NCBI GenBank assembly: GCA_040954595.2
Contig: CM082578.2
Span: forward strand, 744,001-808,000
Length of the DNA: 64,000 bases
Direction of reading: 5' to 3'
Source of the DNA: Balanoglossus misakiensis
Taxonomy: Eukaryota; Hemichordata
Below are positions 21,449 through 31,043 of this stretch, piece after piece. Both the position numbers and the translations under genes were made by a program. Positions within the stretch are counted from its first letter, which is position 1, and each line of letters starts with the position of its first letter. The notes beneath the pieces are model-generated. The model was given only the letters and a program-made list of their open reading frames with translations. It had not been told where the DNA came from and ran no database searches.

Positions 21449-23037
21449 GTTAATTATTCAGCGTTGATGTCTCAGCAACAGGCGGAAAGATCGCACGATG
21501 GGAAAACCACAAGAAGTTCAACGTCCGTTGTTTTCGGCAAAACATCACGCCGACCAGCATAAAGCTCAACTCTAACGTTACCGGAAAACAAGCTGACAAG
21601 ATCGTGGCCAAAGCTGAGAAACAACTCATTAATGTCCGCATTCGCCAGTGCACATATACCATCATAAAACTGGGGGACAAACTAGATGAACATCAAAAGC
21701 AACTTGACGCCATCCTGAATTCCAACGAACAAGTGGAGGTGAGGGGACTCTTAGACTCGGTGCATTGTAACACCTATGAAGTCACCAAAGCTAGGCAAAT
21801 GGTCAAGTTTGAAAACCTGAGGAAAAAGAAACAAGAGAAGCACACAGTGAGTAACACCAGTGTAAACACAGATAGATGGGTAGTCAATCTGAGCAACAGA
21901 CAGCTAAATGCTAATGAAATCTCCATTCTGAAAAAGGGACTGAACTTTGCGATAACACCAACCGAGGTACCAGTTGCTGAGATCATCGCTGGTACAGAGA
22001 CAGTATGCAGTAAGCTCTCAGAAACCAAAGCAGCTGAGTTGAGAAGTGAAGTGGTACGAGTAGTAAAGCGGGCCAAAATATCCAAATCCAACATAACGAA
22101 GGAAGAGCGACATGCCCTACAAATATTACGTAAAGACGAGTCCATCATTGTACTACCAGCTGAAAAAGGCAGGGCAACAGTGTTGATGAACATGGCTGAC
22201 TATAAAAAGAAAATTAACACTCTATTGTCTGACAACAACACCTATAAGACACTGAAGAAAGATCCCACTTCCAGACACAAGACCAAATTAGTTAACATGT
22301 TGAGAGATATCAGGAAAGAAGGCAACATTAGTGACAAACTATACTGGAAACTGTACCCCAACTCTGAAGAAGCACCCAAACTGTACGGAACACCAAAAAT
22401 ACACAAACCAGACGCACCACTTCGACCCATTGTGTCTACCTGTGGCAGCATCACTTACAACGTTGCGCGCCATCTAGCTGAAGTCCTTACACCACTTGTC
22501 AGTAACACAGTACACAGTATTAAAACAGTAAAGAACTGGTAGACAAGCTGAAAGATCTGCGAATTTCACCTGGCCAAAAACTGGTCTCCTATGATGTCCT
22601 AGCCTTGTTCACTAGTGTCCCAGTAGACCAAGCACTAGAAGTCACTCAAAACAAACTCAAGACAGATGACACCCTCAGCAACCGATCAGAACTCACTGTA
22701 GAACAAATAACCAAGTTATTGGAGTTCTGTCTGAAAACCACGTATTTTGTGTATGATGGGATATTCTACCAGCAAACCCATGGAGCTGCAATGGGGTCAC
22801 CAGTGTCACCCATTGTAGCGAACTTATACATGGAGTACTTTGAAGACCGTGCTATCTCCACAGCCCCCCACCCACCATCATTGTGGCTGCGATACGTGGA
22901 TGACACCTTTGTGAATACAGATGAACAGGCGGTAGACTCACTGACACAACATATAAACAGTATAGATCCTCATATTCAATTCACCATAGAACCAGAATCA
23001 GATAAGAAATTGCCTTTCCTCGACCTCTGCGTCTGTA
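21449..23037 (+). pseudogene. Penelope-like element reverse transcriptase, frameshifted, lacking the C-terminus
   Basis: RT of a Penelope-like retroelement. The frame opens by about 21449, and the N-terminal region (NITPTSIKLNSNVTG) is typical of the family. RT motifs follow: YGTPKIHK (near 22382), then after a frame break SYDVLALFTSVP (near 22590), GAAMGSPVSPIVANLYMEYF (near 22783), and the catalytic YVDDTF (near 22894). The break lies near 22535, where the first frame stops at VKNW while the next frame continues with LVDKLKDLR; a single-base loss explains it. The frame is cut at 23037 by a foldback element just after LPFLDL, so the end of RT and any GIY-YIG domain are missing. Confidence 0.92.
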
Positions 23038-24711
23038 TCACCCCAATATGTAATAATTAACCCAATGTGTAATACTAACCCAATATGTAATAACACTTAA
23101 CCCAATATGTAATGCTAACCCAATTTGTAATAACACTTAACCCAATATGTAATAAACTTTAATTCTACATGTAATAAACGTTATCAGCTAGCTGCATATG
23201 TAATAAGCGTTAACCCTATATGTTATAGACTTGAATTTTACATGAAATAACGTTAATTCTACATGAAAAAAACGTTATTAGTTAACCCTATATGTAATAA
23301 ACTTTAACCCTGTATGTAATAAACTTTAACCCAATATGTAACACTAACCCAATATGTAATACCACTTAAACCAATATGTAACACTAACCCAATATGTAAT
23401 AACACTTTAACCCAATATGTAATACTAACCCAATATGTAATAACACCTTAACCCAATATGTAATACTAACCCAATATGTAATAACACTTTAACCCAATAT
23501 GTAATAACACTGCCCTAATGTGTTTGAATATGTAATATTAACCCAATAGAGTTGAAGTAAAACTCAAGTCTTTATAAAAGTAGTGAAATCAAGTTGTGTA
23601 CGCATGTGTGACATCAAAATATTGTCTCAGATGGAAGCTCCCAGACATATACAGAGAATACCTAGGACACATAATTGACATGGAAAATTTCCAAATTTTA
23701 GACAGAGAATCTGATTTATTAATTAAGTCATATACATCAGGACACTTCAACCCTCACTTGTACAGATGGGGACAAGGGGGGTTACACTTTACCATCCGTG
23801 CACACTACTTGCCCGTCAAAAGTGAAACAGATACTTATATTGAATGCCTTACGCGTCAAGTATACCTTTCTTAATTTTGAAGTCCAAAAGCGGGGGGGGG
23901 GGGGGTCATCTTTTTTTTAAAAAAAACGTTTAGGGGGTTCACATACTTATGCCACAAAACTTGTGCTTTTGAGTCCACAAAATGCAGTTTCGCACCCTTT
24001 ATTTTACAAAATTTTCTAATCCCCAGCGTACCCCCGGGGCCTCCCCACCTCGGGTGATACGGGACAAATGTGGCGAATTAGCCCGGTGGTTGCAGTCCTC
24101 TAGTGGGTGGATCCGTATACTAACAGCCGATAGTAATAGTTTTGCGAAATATAGCATAAAGCTAGAGGTTCAAACAGCAAAATTTTACCTTGATTTCATG
24201 TGGAAGCAAAGGTTAGGTAAATCTATCACTATGTTAACTTTACCAGGACTATCAAATGCTACCGGAACTTGCAAGTAATTCGTTGGGTTAGGCGGGAAGT
24301 ATGTTAATCAATAGGGTTTCCCCCTCTATCACCACCTCTATTGAAAATAGATGAAATAATATTATGGTCTTTTCCCAGAAAGACAAATATACCCCCCCCC
24401 CCCTCGTATAAAAAATACAAGCCACCGTTATTACATATTGGGTTAAAGAAAAACCTTGAGTTTAGTTTTAAAACATGTTTAGTAAGGATTCCAATTCATA
24501 TACAGATATAATTTCATATTAATTTGGTGTATTTCATTTAGCTTAGCATTAAAATACATTAGGGCAGTGTTATTACATATTGGGTTAAGGTGTTATTACA
24601 TATTCGGTTAAAGTTTATTACATATAGGGTTAGTGTTACATATTGGGTTAAGTGTTATTACATATTGGGTTAGTATTACATATTGGGTTAATTATTACAT
24701 ATTGGGGTGAT
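23038..24711. mobile_element. Foldback element with tandem-repeat inverted ends
   Basis: The ends are perfect inverted repeats for about 74 bp, starting ATCACCCCAATATG and ending CATATTGGGGTGAT. Both arms are built of alternating ~18- and ~22-bp units of TAACCCAATATGTAATAACA. The left arm spans about 490 bp (to 23527) and the right about 155 bp (from 24557); both arms reach the matched word AACACTGCCCTAATG/CATTAGGGCAGTGTT. The 1-kb interior has no recognised gene and includes a G-run at 23892. The left flank is Penelope RT and the right flank is satellite, with no clear target duplication, so rearrangement at one end is possible. Confidence 0.88.
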
Positions 24712-25012
24712 GCAGCTAACGAAGGCTAGTGTCTGTCATAGTGTGCCGGGGTTTTAGTCGAGCCAAGCCGTAGGAGATCAGACTTGATCAACGTGGTCTC
24801 TGTACGCGTGTTTCTGCTCTAGAGTGCCGGGGCTTTATCCAAGCCATGCCGTAGAAAATCGGACTTGATCACCGTTGCTAACGTACGATAGTGTCTGTCA
24901 TATTGTGACGGAGATTTAGCCGAGCCAGGCCATAGAAAAATCGACTTGTTCAACGTTACCAGTGTGCAACTGTTTCTGCTCTAGAGTGTCAGGGTTTTAG
25001 CCGACTTATGCT
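24712..25012 (+). repeat. 81-bp satellite block 1
   Basis: About 3.5 units of a GC-rich repeat with the words AGTGCCGGGGCTTTA, CCGAGCCAGGCCGTAG, GACTTGATCAACGTTG and either CTAGTGTCTGTCATA or TGTTTCTGCTCTAG, the last two alternating. It breaks at CTTATGCT (25012), where block 2 continues with GTAGGAAATCTG. Confidence 0.9.
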
Positions 25013-25015
25013 TAC

Positions 25016-25173
25016 ATATAATCCCATGATATCTTTCTTTGTTTGACGTCATCGTATACGAGTGGTTTTCGCGGAGCAGTGCAACTTCGAGCCGCAGGCG
25101 AGAAGTTGTACGCTTCCGCGAAAACCACGAGTATACGATGACGTTAAACAAAGAAAGATATCATGGGATTATA
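25016..25173. repeat. Palindrome with ~62-bp arms
   Basis: The arm 25016-25077 (TATAATCCCATGATATC through TTTTCGCGGAGC) is mirrored by 25112-25173 with few mismatches. The centre has an inner stem CAACTTC/GAAGTTG around GAGCCGCAGGCG. Confidence 0.92.
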
Positions 25174-25303
25174 TATTTATCACATGAACAGTCTTCTTAT
25201 TTTTCGTTAGAAGAGGCAGGACTAAAACAATTCAGTACCTTGCAACAATTTTGGAGCGGTGTCGTATTTTACTGAGCGGGATTATGTCCCCCAGGAGATA
25301 TAT

Positions 25304-25395
25304 GTTGGGAGATTTTATGAATGATCAGCGATAGTTCATCATTTGCATATACGCAAATGGTGAACTATCGCTGATCATTCATAAAATCTCCCAAC
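25304..25395. repeat. Near-perfect palindrome, 43-bp arms, 6-bp loop
   Basis: Starts GTTGGGAGATTTTATGAATG and ends with its reverse complement. There is one mismatch in 43 pairs and the loop is ATATAC. Confidence 0.95.
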
Positions 25396-25916
25396 AAGTC
25401 GTCCCGTTGAGTTCCGTTCGCTCGAAGTTCGGCCTTACACAAATGTAATCGATTCTCTAACAATTTTACTGCAACCTGTTGCCACGTCTTATACATTTCG
25501 TTGACCGGTGCAATAGAGAGGTTCAGTCGTCACGCTGAACTGGCTCGAAACAATTCCCCACGCTGATTCGACTCGGAACGTACCGGACTTGCGCCTAGCC
25601 TAGGCTATGTACACCTGACCCAAAACTTTGACAGCCACGATCGTCCATGATCGTTGCGTCGACTGTCTTCTTTCCAAATTCCACATTTCTGTTTTGAGCT
25701 TACAAAGCGTTATTGTCATGGAACCGTAATTTTTGTATTTCATTTCTGTATTGTAAATGCCGCGCGCTACATGTACTGTTTCTGTTTGACAACAAAGCTA
25801 CGGCGAATCCGTGGAAATAGTTCCGGTTGATGACGTAACACAGGGGTGATCAGGATTTTTGATCTGTCCTGGTCTACGTCACACAGGTGGTGATCAGGGC
25901 CAGTTCATGTGATAAT

Positions 25917-27500
25917 GTAGGAAATCTGAGTTGATGAACGGGAATCCAATGTTAGAAAACCCGTGTGGAAAGTATCTCTACCCGTTTGAAACTAAGAATA
26001 GAATTTATTCTTATTTATTTTGTAAAAAAGACAATTTTTCGAAAAAAAGTCGAAAATGGTAATTTTGTCTTGGGTGATTCAAATTATACCGCCTTTTCTC
26101 ATCGTCGCAAACCACGGCCCTTTTACGGCAGCGCTCTGCTCCCCCCAAAAAGGCCGTGGTATAATACGGCCATGTATTCAGTATTTGGTCTAGTCGCTTT
26201 CATAGTACACCCAACAACCAATCAGATTGCTTGTTACATCCCATTCACGCATCTCATTACATCTCATTCTAAACAACATGGCGGCTTCCAGTGTGGAAGT
26301 GCTATTGTCCCAGCTCTCCTTGAGAGACGGGCTTTGATTGGCCAGATTATAATGATGTCATCTCATGAATATGCATTACCAATATGTTCAAATACCAGCG
26401 CGGTACTCCATTTTAACCAGAGTACGTGATTTCGATAGTGAAACGAAAGAAATCCGTAGTCTGGTGGGGCGAGAATGCCTTTTCTGGAATTTGCAGCACT
26501 TTTTACAAGAGAACGACACTTCATGCTCCATAATATTTCCGAAAATGAAGAAAAGAGTTAATTTTTTATGATTTTTTAAAAATTTACCATTTTTGTCAAA
26601 ATATGGCCAAAATGGCTATTTTTTCTTGAATTCGGTCAATATCTCTGCATTTTTGGAGTGGTCGAACGTTTTAACATACAATCAACATGTCATATATGAT
26701 CAGGGCACCAAATTCGAAGAACAAAGGTTTTTTTCTTTTTTTTTTCTTCTAAAAATGACATTTTCAAGTAAAATTTGGTAAAACGCAATTTTGTCTGCAG
26801 TGAGCCAAATTAGACTGTCTTTTATGAAATTTGTATCGATATATACATACGAAGAGCATTCTATACTCCATCAGATTTCCGAAAATGTAGAAAACAGGTA
26901 TTTTTTGTAAATTTCAAAAAATTACCATTTTGACCAAATTGTGGCCAAAATGTTTGTTTTCGTATTGAATGCCGCCTGTGTCACTGCTTTTAAAAGTCAT
27001 AACAACTTTTAACATACAAGCAATTGTTTATATATGATCAGGTCACCGAATTAAAAAAATAAAGAATGTTTTGCCTAAAAATGACCTTTTTGGTGCAAAA
27101 ACGAATAAAACGCAATTTTGTATTAAATCAGCTCATTCAGAGTGCATTTTTTATAATCAGCACTTTTTTTACATATAATGGAAATTTCATACACCATCAG
27201 ATATCCAAATATGAAAAAATGATTTAGATTTTAGATGATTGTCCAAAATTAGGTGATATCTAATAAATGTAGTATTGAACCGTTCTGTTCCCCCCCCCCC
27301 CTACATTATATGCGGTACGCCGATGTCAGCTTACCCGGCAGTACTGCAGGCCGTGCCCCCAACTAACGTCGGTGTTTGAAACGCCCTGGTTAAATTCGGG
27401 CTTTCTCTATAAATTGACAGGCAATAATGCAGTAATACCCGAACAAATGTCGAGTGATGACCCGCTGTGACTTTCCCTCTTCGGTTTGCCCGACTTAGCC
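25917..27500 (+). repeat. AT-rich interspersed repeat, copy 1 (with a 377-bp insertion)
   Basis: Homologous to 28364-29512 and, inverted, to 42663-43750. It is made of three diverged internal units of about 330 bp (TCCGAAAATG-type words at 26537, 26878 and 27204), then a C-run near 27291 and a GC-rich tail (CGCCGATGTCAGCTTACC). No protein is supported. This copy carries the insertion at 26100-26476. Confidence 0.9.
26100..26476. mobile_element. 377-bp insertion with a 9-bp target duplication and a gene-like start
   Basis: GCCTTTTCT occurs on both sides (26091-26099 and 26477-26485), while the other two repeat copies have it once, so this is a clean insertion. The ends (CATCGTCGCAAACCACG and, inverted, ATTCTCGCCCCACCAGAC) are only loosely similar. 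A 9-bp duplication suits Mutator-like elements; hAT elements would give 8. An internal CCACGGCC/GGCCGTGG hairpin spans about 26114-26159. It includes CCAATCAGATTG (26217) and AACATGGCGGCTTCC (26275), which look like an animal promoter and first-exon start. Confidence 0.85.
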
Positions 27501-28363
27501 AACGTCTTTGTACTAGAGTGTCGGGTCTTTTGCAGAGCCAGGCCGAAGGAAATCCGACTTGATCACCGTTGCTAACGAACGCTAGTGTCTGTCATGGCGT
27601 GCCGGGGTTTTAGTCGAGCCAGGTCGTAGGAGATCTGACTTGTTCATCGTGGTCAATGTACGCGTGTTTCCGCTCTAAAGTGCCGGGGCTTCAGCTAAAC
27701 CAGGCCGTAGGAAATCCGACGTAATCACCGTTGATAACTTACGCCAGTCTGTGTCATATAGAGCCGGTGCACCAGCCGAGTCACGCCGTAGGAAATCTGA
27801 CTTGATCAACGTGGTCAATGTACGCCTGTTTCTGCTCTAGAGTGCCGGGGCTTCAGCTGAGCCAGGCCGTAGGAAACCCGACGTGATTACCGTTGTTAAA
27901 TTACGCCAGTCTGTGTCCTATATATAGTGCCGGGGCATCAGCCGTGCCAGGCCGAAGGAAATGTGAGTAGATCAACGTGGTCTCTGTACGCGTGTTTCTG
28001 CTCTAGAGTGCCAGGGCTTTAGCCAAGCCATGCCGTAGGAAATCTGACTTGATCAACGTTGCTAACGAACGCTAGTGTCTGTCATAGTGTGCCGGGGTTT
28101 TAGTCGAGCCAAGCCGTAGGAGATCAGACTTGATCAACGTGGTCTCTGTACGCGTGTTTCTGCTCTAGAGTGCCGGGGCTTTATCCAAGCCATGCCGTAG
28201 AAAATCTGACTTGATCACCGTTGCTAACGTACGCTAGTGTCTGTCATATAGTGACGGAGATTTAGCCGAGCCAGGCCGTAGAAAAATCGACTTGTTCAAC
28301 GTTACCAGTGTGCAACTGTTTCTGCTCTAGAGTGTCAGGGTTTTAGCCGACTTATGCTGTAGG
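27501..28363 (+). repeat. 81-bp satellite block 2
   Basis: About ten to eleven units, with GTGCCGGGG-type words near 27599, 27680, 27762, 27843, 27926 and onward. Two unit types alternate, distinguished by GTCTGTCATA and GTTTCTGCTCTAG before the core. The last unit passes directly into the AT-rich repeat at TGTAGGAAATCTGAG. Confidence 0.92.
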
Positions 28364-29512
28364 AAATCTGAGTTGATGAACGGGAATTCAATGTTAGAAA
28401 ACCCGTGTGGAAAGTATCTCTACCCGTTTGAAACTAAGAAAAGAATTTATTCTTATTTATTTTGTAAAAAAGACAATTTTTCGAAAAAAAGTCGAAAATG
28501 GTAATTTTGTCTTGGGTGATTCAAATTATACCGCCTTTTCTGGAATTTGCAGCACTTTTTACAAGAGAACGATACTTCATGCTCCATAATATTTCCGAAA
28601 AAGAAGAGAGTTAATTTTGAATGATTTTTTTAAAATTTACCATTTTTGTCAAAATATGGCCAAAATGGCTATTTCACATACAACCAACATACAATCAACA
28701 TGTCATATATGATCAGGGCTCCAAATTCGAAGAAAAAAGGTTTTTTTATTTTTTTTCTTCTAAAAATGACATTTTCAAGGAAAATTTGGTAAAACGCAAT
28801 TTTGTCTGTAGTGAGCTAAATTAGACTGTCTTTTGTGGAATTTGTATCGATATATACATACGAAGAGCATTGTATACTCCATCAGATTTCCGAAAATGTA
28901 GAAAACAGGTATTTTTTGTAATTTTCAAAAATTTACCATTTTGACCAAATTGTGACTAAAATTGTTATTTTCGTGTTGAATGCCGCGAGTGTCACTGCTT
29001 TAAAAAGTCATAAAAACTTTTAACATACAAGCAATTGTTTATATATGATCAGGTCACCGAATTAAAAAAATAAAGAATGTTTTGCCTAAAAATGACCTTT
29101 TTGGTGCAAAAACGAATAAAACGCAATTTTGTATTAAATCAACTCATTCAGAGTGCATTTTTTATAATCAGCACCATTTTTACATATAATGGAAATTTCA
29201 TACATCATCAGATATCCAAATATGAAAAAAATGATTTAGATTTTAGATGATTGTCCAAAATTAGCTGATATCTAATAAATGTAGTATTGAACCGTTCTGT
29301 TTCCCCCCCCCCTTACATTATATGCGGTACGCCGATGTCAGCTTACCCGGCAGTACTGCAGGCCGTGCCCCCAACTAACGTCGGTGTTTGAAACGCCCTG
29401 GTTAAATTCGGGCTTTCTCTATAAATTGACAGGCAATAATGCAGTCCTACCCGAACAAATGTCGAGTGTTGACCCGCTGTGACTTTCCCTCTTCGGTTTG
29501 CCCGACTTAGCC
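28364..29512 (+). repeat. AT-rich interspersed repeat, copy 2 (uninterrupted)
   Basis: Reference copy without the 377-bp insertion. Relative to copy 1 it lacks about 50 bp near 28672. It ends in the same C-run (29308) and GC-rich tail, followed by satellite. Confidence 0.9.
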
Positions 29513-29588
29513 AACATCTTTGTACTAGATTGTCGGGTCTTTTGCAGAGCCAGGCCGAAGGAAATCCGACTTGATCACCGTTGCTAAG
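29513..29588 (+). repeat. 81-bp satellite block 3, broken unit
   Basis: One unit ending TTGCTAA, where block 2 continues CGAACGCTAGTG. The unit resumes at about 30546 after an insertion. Confidence 0.85.
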
Positions 29589-29592
29589 TAAA

Positions 29593-29701
29593 GGATAATG
29601 TACGAGTGGAGTGCAATCGTTCAGATATTGAACGACACGAGGGCCGCAGGCCCGAGTGTCGTTCAATATCTAAACGATTGCACGACACGAGTACATTATC
29701 C
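29593..29701. repeat. Palindrome with ~54-bp arms
   Basis: The left arm starts GGATAATGTACGAGTG and the right arm ends GAGTACATTATCC. The centre is GGGCC-GCA-GGCCC. There are several mismatches, mostly in the outer third. Confidence 0.9.
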
Positions 29702-29907
29702 GGCTTACAATACGTCGCAACATCTGTGATCTTGATATATGCTAAACAACTTCTCAACCACATCAACCAATCACAAGCGTCGCAAAATACACCTGGTATA
29801 TGACTCATTTCGATTGGATACTTGTCAACCAGGGCATTTGTCACGTGGTCATTGAGGTGCCACGTTTCCATCATCATTCGGAACTCAACCTTCGACAGAC
29901 AAACACC

Positions 29908-30137
29908 ATGGCCGAAAGTAGCGACGAGCACGAGCTTTTCATTACCCATGGAGCACGTTCCGACACCCAAGCGAAAGCGAAGGGCGTAGCTTTTACGATA
30001 TGGACTGGATTTTCCAAGATTTTGGTAGCTTCATTGAAGATAATGTACATAAACCATCGGTCATGGAAAGTGTCCTGCAGAAAATCAAGGGTGCCTTTCT
30101 CCTGGCCTGCAGCCGCCATTGCGCACATCCTCAGTCT
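29908..30137 (+). other. Possible first exon carried in the insertion
   Basis: An ATG in a good context (CACCATGGCC, 29908) opens a frame beginning MAESSDEHELFITHGA, which stays open to a splice-donor-like TCT|GTAAGT at 30138. CCAATCA lies upstream (about 29766) and an ACTCATTTCG stretch near 29802. No family was recognised and no downstream acceptor was assigned. It could be a captured gene fragment or chance. Confidence 0.3.
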
Positions 30138-30456
30138 GTAAGTACCATTTTTCTGTCATTTTCCTCGGAACTTGTAAATTTGTAGTTTTATATTGATCAG
30201 GAATGTTCGATTGTACGTCAGCGTAGGCACTTCAGGGAAGTTTTGGTACGTCGAAAAAAATCAAGCTTTCAGGTGAATCCGTGTGTGAGGTAGAAACGAA
30301 CCCCCAACCAAAGGTTGAGCCCTGCAGCGCAGAGATCACGACAAAGAAAGATGGACGAGCCAAGTGTGTGCACCTGGAAGCAGTTCTTCCCGCCGGAGGC
30401 AGCACCTCCTGTCAAAGCTATCTTGTTTGTTGTAGTGAATCTTATTATGCCAGGTG

Positions 30457-30482
30457 CAGTGCAATATCCAGATATTGCACTG
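30457..30482. repeat. 26-bp hairpin CAGTGCAATATC
   Basis: Two 12-bp arms around CA. It is related to the inner part of the palindrome at 29593-29701. Confidence 0.85.
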
Positions 30483-30545
30483 GTACCAGTGCATTATCAT
30501 AAATAATGTCCCAAGAGAACAAAGAGTCTGGTCACATGTAGTGTT

Positions 30546-31043
30546 GTAACGAACGCTAGTGTCTGTCATGGTGTGCCGGGGTTTTAGTCGAGCCAGGCCG
30601 TAGGAAATGTGACTTGATCAACGTGGTCAGTGTACGCGTGCTTCTGCTCTAGAGTACCGGGGCTTCAGCTGAGCCAGGCCGAAGGAAACCCGATGTGATT
30701 ACCGTTGTTAACTTACACCAGTCTGTGTCCTATATATAGTGCCGGGGCATCAGCCGTGCCAAGCCGATGGAAATGTGAGTAGATCAACGTGGTCTCTGTA
30801 CGCGTGTTTCTGCTCTAGACTGCCAGGGCTTTAGCCAAGCCATGCCGTAGAAAATCTGACTTGATCAAAGTTGCTAACGAACGCTAGTGTCTGTCATAGT
30901 GTGCCGGGGTTTTAGTCGAGCCAAGCCGTAGGAGATCAGACTTGATCAACGTGGTCTCTGTACGCGTGTTTCTGCTCTAGAGTGGTGGGGCTTTATCCAA
31001 GCCATGCCGTAGAAAATCTGACTTGATCACCGTTGCTAACGCC
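30546..31043 (+). repeat. 81-bp satellite block 4
   Basis: About six units with the same two alternating types. It ends abruptly after CACCGTTGCTAACG. A run of units (30790-31040) closely matches 27975-28230. Confidence 0.9.

Larger units (their letters stand above)
25013..25916. mobile_element. 904-bp insertion in the satellite, carrying two large palindromes
   Basis: Compared with the unbroken junction at 28361, this segment interrupts CTTATGCT|GTAGGAAATC. The left end is a 158-bp palindrome (25016-25173); the word TTATCACATGAAC follows it at about 25176 and recurs inverted at the right end (GTTCATGTGATAAT, to 25916). A second palindrome lies at 25304-25395. The rest (25400-25910) has no recognised gene. 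A related word set (CGCGAAAACCACTGGTATAC) occurs near 40298. Confidence 0.75.
29589..30545. mobile_element. 957-bp hairpin-ended insertion in the satellite
   Basis: It interrupts TTGCTAA|CGAACGC, with TAA at both junctions (about 29585-29587 and 30546-30548), suggesting a 3-bp duplication. The left end is the palindrome 29593-29701, starting GGATAATGTAC. Near the right end a related inverted block (CAGTGCAATATC hairpin and GTGCATTATC) lies at 30457-30498. The interior holds a possible captured first exon (29908-30137). Confidence 0.75.

Noticed and set aside
25965-26429. 154-codon frame over the AT-rich repeat
   Set aside because: It begins in repeat sequence and continues through the 377-bp insertion boundary, so it is a chance fusion. 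The start codon would be GTG.
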